In this document: one piece after another, positions 20,974 to 24,659 of the stretch
How the letters are laid out: each line of letters opens with the position of its first letter
Numbering within the stretch: the stretch's first letter is position 1
NCBI GenBank assembly: GCA_030045175.1
Contig: JASIBM010000151.1
Location: 1 to 24,659, forward strand
Source of the DNA: Streptosporangiaceae bacterium
GTDB taxonomy: Bacteria > Actinomycetota > Actinomycetes > Streptosporangiales > Streptosporangiaceae
Reading direction: 5' to 3'
Length of the DNA stretch: 24,659 nucleotides
The notes under the pieces: generated by a model
Database searches by the model: none
What the model was told of the DNA's origin: nothing
What the model saw: only the letters and a program-made list of their open reading frames with translations
Made by a program: the position numbers and the translations under genes

Positions 20974-21618
20974 TCATGGTGATGGGCTGTTTTGCTGGCT
21001 CTCCGCGAGCGGCCAGCCGCTGATGCCACGCCAGGCGAGCCTGGCCAACAGGTTCTCCGCGACGTCCTGGGGGAGCGGGCGATCGGTTCGCAGCCAGTAC
21101 CTGGCGCTCACCTGTGCCATCCCGACCAGGGCCATGCCTAGCATGTCCGCGTCGGCGTTGGAGACGCCCGCGTCGGCCCGGATGAACTCGCTCACCATCG
21201 CCGCGCACTCGCGCATGGCCAGGTCGAGCCGATCCCGCACGTCCGGCTCGTTGCCCAGATCCGACTCGAATATCAGCCGGAACGCCTCTCCGGCACCGCC
21301 GACGTAGTCGAAGAACGCGCCGATCGTGGCCTCGACACGCTGCCTATTGTCCGTGGTCGATTCCAGCGCGGCGGAGACCGCGCCGACGAGTTCGGCGACG
21401 CTCTCGTCGAGCAACGCCAGGTAGAGGCCGCGCTTGTTGGCGAAGTGCTGATAGAGGACGGGTTTGCTCACGCCGGCCCGCTCGGCGATGTCGTCCATGG
21501 CCGCGGCGTGGTAGCCCTGCGAGACGAAGACCTCGCGTGCGGCGCCGAGCAGGAGCACGCGCCGCATGGGCTTGGGCAGCCGGGCACCAGCCGTCCTTGC
21601 CTGCGGCGTCGCGGTCAC
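20974..21618 (-). CDS. TetR-family transcriptional regulator
   Basis: 214 residues. The N-terminal helix-turn-helix contains AAREVFVSQGYHAAAMDDIA, ERAGVSKPVLYQHFANKRGL and YLALLDESV. The remaining ligand-binding half is helical (about 70-214). I chose GTG 21618, which has CGGAG 6 bases upstream; the frame is open to 21651. It belongs to the block with DUF3107 and the RhlE-type helicase. The ligand is unknown. The direct repeat upstream of DUF3107 is a possible target; this is inference. Confidence 0.92.
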   Translation of the reverse strand: MTATPQARTAGARLPKPMRRVLLLGAAREVFVSQGYHAAAMDDIAERAGVSKPVLYQHFANKRGLYLALLDESVAELVGAVSAALESTTDNRQRVEATIGAFFDYVGGAGEAFRLIFESDLGNEPDVRDRLDLAMRECAAMVSEFIRADAGVSNADADMLGMALVGMAQVSARYWLRTDRPLPQDVAENLLARLAWRGISGWPLAESQQNSPSP

Positions 21619-21747
21619 GTGGCACTCCGGTTCTCTGGCGGTTACAAGCATCCGGTTGCCATCCTACGGTCGAGTAACGCCTTCCGCCTGGGTTGACCGC
21701 ACGCGAGCCAAAGGGCGCAGCGCCGGGATTTGCGGGGTGTCCCCTGG

Positions 21748-21930
21748 CTAGCGGTAGTCGTCCTCGCCGAGTTGCACCGTGCGCGCCTGCTCGGCCGCGT
21801 CCGCCGGGTCAGCCTCAAGCGGAACCTGGAGCGGCAACTCGATCTCGTCGGCGTCGTCGCCGTCAGGCACGGCCTCCTGAAGCTGCTCGACCACGTCGGG
21901 AACAGGTTCGTCAAGGCCTCTGTCAGTCAT
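21748..21930 (-). CDS. Small acidic conserved protein
   Basis: 60 residues, strongly acidic (many Asp/Glu), with the core LPLQVPLEADPADAAEQART and the ending VQLGEDDYR. The P-L-E-A-D-x-A-D...E-D-D-Y-R pattern resembles short acidic proteins seen widely in actinobacteria; I cannot give a function. ATG 21930 is preceded by GGGGGG about 6 bases upstream. It is divergent from ku and downstream of nothing on its strand, so it is probably transcribed alone or towards tetR. Confidence 0.7.
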   Translation of the reverse strand: MTDRGLDEPVPDVVEQLQEAVPDGDDADEIELPLQVPLEADPADAAEQARTVQLGEDDYR

Positions 21931-22056
21931 GCCAACCCCCCTGTCACAATGCCTGTCATCAACAAAGATTCTCGTCGCTCGAACATATTGCCGAATAGCT
22001 ACAGTAGAGCAACGCTGGTTGTATCAGTACCCGATCCGCCTGGGTAGGGAGAAGAC
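21931..22056. promoter_or_regulatory. Divergent promoter region between the small acidic gene and ku
   Basis: This 126-bp stretch is clearly AT-richer than its surroundings. TACAGT (22000-22005) is a fair -10 for ku, without a good -35. TCGAAC (21979-21984) is half of an actinobacterial LexA box, but its partner (TGCCGA) is poor. AGGGAGAAG just before ATG 22057 is a good ribosome site. Confidence 0.35.
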
Positions 22057-23106
22057 ATGCACAGCATGTGGAAGGGCGCGATCTCCTTCGGGCTCGTCAT
22101 GATCCCGGTGCGACTCTACGCCGCGACCGAGCAGAAGGACATCTCGTTCCGCCAGGTGCACAGGGCCGACGGTGGCCGGATCAGGTTCCGTCGGATCTGC
22201 TCGCTGGATGGCGAAGAGGTTTTGTACGAAGATGTTGCTAAAGGCTATGAATTGCCCACCGGTGAGATGGTGGTCCTTACCGACGAGGACATGGCCGATC
22301 TGCCGCTGCCGAGCACGAAATCGATCGAAGTCATCCACTTCGCTCCGGCTGAGCAGCTCGACCCGATCTTGTTCAACCGGAGCTACTACGTCGAGCCAGA
22401 GACGGCAGGGGCGCGGGCGTACGTGCTGCTACGTGACGCCCTTGAGCAGTCCGGCCGGGTCGCCGTCGCCCAGGTGGCTCTTCGCCAGCGCGAGTCACTC
22501 GCGACGCTTCGGGTCAGGGAAGGCGTGCTCGTACTTGACACTATGCTCTGGCCTGACGAAGTGCGTGAGGCGCTCTTCCCCTTCCTTGAGCAGCACGTCG
22601 AGGTCCGGCCGCAGGAGCTGGCCATGGCAGCGTCGTTGATCGATTCGATGACCGTGGACTTCGACCCAGCCGCTTACCACGATGGGTACCGGGAGGCCCT
22701 GGTCGAGCTCGTCGAGGCCAAGGTCGGTGGCCGGGAACTGCTCCAGCCCGACACCGTAGAAATCGCGGCAACCCCATCGAGCAGCCTCGCCGACGCGCTC
22801 AGGGCGAGCCTCGCGGCGGCTCAGGAAGCGAGCGCGGCCGGTCAGAATGACAACACGGGCCGTGCGGCCGACGCTGGGTCAGGGAAGCCTAAGTCGCTGG
22901 CAGGCCCGGACGCCACCGGCCGCTCGGTCGGTGCCGGATCGGCCGTGCGAAAGTCGCTGCCTGTTGGAGGGAGTAACGAGGCGAAGGCGCCTGCGGCTAA
23001 GGCACCTGCGGCGAAGGCTGGCGCGGCGAAAGCGGGTACGACGAAGGCCAGGAAGGGAAAGGCAGCTCCGGCCGTGGCCGACGACATGCGCGAGGCGGCC
23101 GGCTGA
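22057..23106 (+). CDS. ku: Ku DNA end-binding protein (non-homologous end joining)
   Basis: 349 residues. The Ku core begins MHSMWKGAISFGLVMIPVRL and includes DISFRQVHRADGGRIRFRRI, GEEVLYEDVAKGYE, IEVIHFAPAEQLDPILFNRS and GRVAVAQVALRQRESLATLR, to about residue 260. A homodimeric ring that threads onto DNA ends and recruits LigD. The tail (about 265-349) is Lys/Ala/Pro-rich with repeats of K-A-P-A-A, as in mycobacterial Ku, where the basic tail aids DNA binding and sliding. ATG 22057 has AGGGAGAAG just upstream. No ligD follows within the window, so it must lie elsewhere. Confidence 0.95.
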   Translation: MHSMWKGAISFGLVMIPVRLYAATEQKDISFRQVHRADGGRIRFRRICSLDGEEVLYEDVAKGYELPTGEMVVLTDEDMADLPLPSTKSIEVIHFAPAEQLDPILFNRSYYVEPETAGARAYVLLRDALEQSGRVAVAQVALRQRESLATLRVREGVLVLDTMLWPDEVREALFPFLEQHVEVRPQELAMAASLIDSMTVDFDPAAYHDGYREALVELVEAKVGGRELLQPDTVEIAATPSSSLADALRASLAAAQEASAAGQNDNTGRAADAGSGKPKSLAGPDATGRSVGAGSAVRKSLPVGGSNEAKAPAAKAPAAKAGAAKAGTTKARKGKAAPAVADDMREAAG

Positions 23107-23265
23107 CCAGGCATGTTGCTAACGAGGCGACCGCACGGGTGATGGTCGGCTAGCCGGTCGGCCAGCGGTGTTCCGATGGGCGGTGGCTAGCGCTGTCGTG
23201 CTTCCTGGTGTTACGGGCGTGCTTTGATGGATGGGTGTGAGGCGACGGGGAAGTGAGGCGAAGCC
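23107..23265. other. Short intergenic region after ku
   Basis: No gene, clear terminator or promoter. GGTCGGCTAGCC and GGTCGGCC occur close together near 23146-23162 but do not form a convincing hairpin with a T-run. Confidence 0.3.
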
Positions 23266-24321
23266 GTGCTGAAAGAGGCGGAAGATTCTGACGGCCCGGA
23301 TTCAGGTGACGAGATCGGGAGAGCGCCAGACGCGTGCGCGGTGCGGAGCGCGGGCGTGCTGTATCACGTGCGGCCAGCACCCACGCCGCATTGGCCCGGC
23401 CACCTGGTGGACCTGCCCACCGGGCAGCTCTTCACGCGGACGGCGTCGGCGAGCGGCGTAGCATCGGCCGAGCCCGCGCTCTTCATCCACGGTCTGGGCG
23501 GGTCGGCGACCAACTGGACCGACCTGATGGACCTGTTGTCGCGGCCAGACGGCCGGGATCACGGGGCGCCGATCTTCGACTGCACGGCCGTCGACCTGCC
23601 CGGCTTCGGCTTCTCGCCGCCCGGAGCCGACGGTGACTACTCGATCAACGGGCACACCCGGGCGGTGATCGAGCTACTCGACAAGCAGGGCAACTGGCCG
23701 GTCCACCTGATCGGCAACTCCATGGGGGGCGCGGTCAGCGTCAAGGTCGCCGCGCGCAGGCCTGACCTGGTGCGGTCGCTGACGCTCATCTCACCAGCCC
23801 TGCCGGACCTGCGGCCGCGACCGCTGCCGTTGCGGCTGGCGCTCGTCGCGATGCCCGGAGTCGGCCAGATGCTCATGAACTGGCTGGCTCGTCAGCCCGC
23901 CGACGTCAGGGCGGAGCTGTCCATCAAGGATGTGTTCAACGAACCCGACGACATCCATCCCGACCGGCGCGAAGAGGAGATCGTCGAGTTGCTTCGGCGC
24001 GACGGCCTTGGCTACGCCGACAAGGCACTGATGTCGTCCGCCAGGAGCCTGGTCGTCGAGTTCTTCAAGTCCGGGCTGACGTCATTGTGGCGGGACGCGG
24101 TCAGGACCAGGGCGCCCGCGCTCGTCATCTACGGCAGTCACGACAAGCTGGTGAACCCGGTCATGGCGGCCAAGGCGGCGCGGGTGTTCCGCGGCGGGAA
24201 GGTGATCGTGCTGCCCGGCGTCGGCCACGTCGCGATGATGGAGCGGCCGGCCCTGGTAGCCGCGGAGATCCGGTCGTTCCTCAACGTAACCGCCGCCGCT
24301 CGCAGCGCCCGCTGCGCGTGA
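23266..24321 (+). CDS. Alpha/beta-hydrolase (epoxide hydrolase/lipase-like)
   Basis: 351 residues. Oxyanion-hole HG in LFIHGLGGSATNWTDL, then AVDLPGFGFSPPG, nucleophile Ser in IGNSMGGAVSVKVA, Asp in IYGSHDKLVNP and His in LPGVGHVAMMERP. The catalytic triad is complete. The first 50 residues are acidic and not part of the fold. A cap region (MNWLARQPADVRAELSIKDV) separates strands 6 and 7. The substrate is unknown. GTG 23266 follows GAGGCGAAG. It has no clear link to ku beyond direction. Confidence 0.9.
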   Translation: MLKEAEDSDGPDSGDEIGRAPDACAVRSAGVLYHVRPAPTPHWPGHLVDLPTGQLFTRTASASGVASAEPALFIHGLGGSATNWTDLMDLLSRPDGRDHGAPIFDCTAVDLPGFGFSPPGADGDYSINGHTRAVIELLDKQGNWPVHLIGNSMGGAVSVKVAARRPDLVRSLTLISPALPDLRPRPLPLRLALVAMPGVGQMLMNWLARQPADVRAELSIKDVFNEPDDIHPDRREEEIVELLRRDGLGYADKALMSSARSLVVEFFKSGLTSLWRDAVRTRAPALVIYGSHDKLVNPVMAAKAARVFRGGKVIVLPGVGHVAMMERPALVAAEIRSFLNVTAAARSARCA

Positions 24322-24381
24322 CAGCGCGACTCTGCTTGTCGGCTCATGCGCGCCTTACTGGGCCCGAAGGCGAGCGGGAAA

Positions 24382-24538
24382 GCCCTGCGCGAGCGAGCCG
24401 AAGGCGAAGCCGGAGGCGAGAGCGCGCGAGCGAGCCGAAGGGGCGCGGCGCCGCGCTAACTGAGGAGCGCGGTTTTCGCGACGAAGGCAGGCGGCGCCTA
24501 AGAGCGCCCCGGAGGCGAGCGGGAAGGGGAGGCGGCGA
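24382..24538 (+). repeat. Dispersed GC-rich repeat, copy B, before the permease gene
   Basis: Matches copy A at 16336-16490 in the same order: the 26-bp opening block, a second GGCGAGAGCGCGCGAGCGAG block, the 14-bp palindrome GCGCGGCGCCGCGC, the hairpin GGCGC-CTAAGA-GCGCC, and CGGAGGCGAGCGGG. The 3' end of the element supplies the GGGGAGG ribosome site of the gene at 24539. There is no gene in this interval. Confidence 0.8.
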
Positions 24539-24659
24539 GTGGGGGCACGCAAGAAGGCCGGGATACTCGGCGGCCAGGACAGCCTCGCCGAGAGCCTTGG
24601 CTATGCGGTCAAGCGCCGGCTGCTTGGCCCGCCCCTGGTGAACGAGCAACTGTCCGAGG
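24539..24659 (+). CDS. Probable APC-type amino acid permease, N-terminus only
   Basis: An open frame from GTG 24539 runs off the window. It begins VGARKKAGILGG and continues SLGYAVKRRLLGPPLVNEQL. The K-R-x-L-L-G-x-P-L stretch just before the first membrane helix resembles cytoplasmic N-termini of APC-superfamily permeases in actinobacteria. GGGGAGG about 8 bases upstream supports the start. Only 40 residues are visible, so the family call is tentative. Confidence 0.5.
   Translation, partial: MGARKKAGILGGQDSLAESLGYAVKRRLLGPPLVNEQLSE

Noticed and set aside
21979..21994. LexA (SOS) box before ku
   Set aside because: Only the TCGAAC half fits; the partner half has three mismatches.

Overview
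The window is high-GC DNA with dense, mostly GTG/ATG-started genes and strong third-position G/C bias. Gene content is typical of the Actinomycetota: DUF397/DUF5753 regulators, DUF3117, DUF3107, DUF6758, a SigE/RseA pair, TatB, Mrp and Ku. The family mix points to a filamentous or related actinobacterium (Streptomyces- or Streptosporangiales-like) rather than a Mycobacterium. Genus cannot be fixed from the sequence alone. No tRNA, rRNA, CRISPR array, transposase or phage gene was seen.

Layout. (1) 1-1404: a WhiJ-type XRE/DUF5753 regulator fused in frame to a DUF397 domain, with dyads upstream and a near-perfect intrinsic terminator downstream. (2) 1662-4239: an RsbW-like ATPase with extra domains, convergent with a PaaX-family repressor. 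The repressor is divergent from a DUF3117 gene across an array of 13-bp repeats. (3) 4251-5843: leucyl aminopeptidase, convergent with an O-methyltransferase. (4) 6521-11001: a conserved envelope-stress block of O-methyltransferase, sigE, rseA, an RseB-like gene, tatB and mrp. A textbook SigE-type promoter lies before sigE. (5) 11084-15244: CitE-like lyase, DUF6758, PHP phosphoesterase, MarC-type membrane protein and a metallo-beta-lactamase-fold protein with an altered metal motif. (6) 15245-17698: a 25/27-bp tandem array, a RecB/Cas4-like Fe-S nuclease carrying an inserted repeat, and an overlapping convergent hydrolase. (7) 17726-21930: DEAD-box helicase, ferritin-like protein, DUF3107, TetR and a small acidic protein. 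From memory this matches a block also seen around M. tuberculosis rhlE/Rv3208A. (8) 22057-24659: Ku, an alpha/beta hydrolase, a second copy of the dispersed repeat, and the start of a probable APC-type permease running off the end.

Most genes look like ordinary chromosomal core or shell genes. The unusual layer is repetitive DNA. At least eight short tandem repeats (13-45 bp units) occur in 24.7 kb. Those inside genes have units divisible by three, and two small duplications span stop codons. A roughly 155-bp GC-rich dispersed element appears once inside the nuclease gene, in frame, and once directly before the last gene. The strongest candidates for something new are the fused XRE-DUF397 locus, the protein-invading dispersed element, the 25/27-bp intergenic array and the 13-bp operator-like array.
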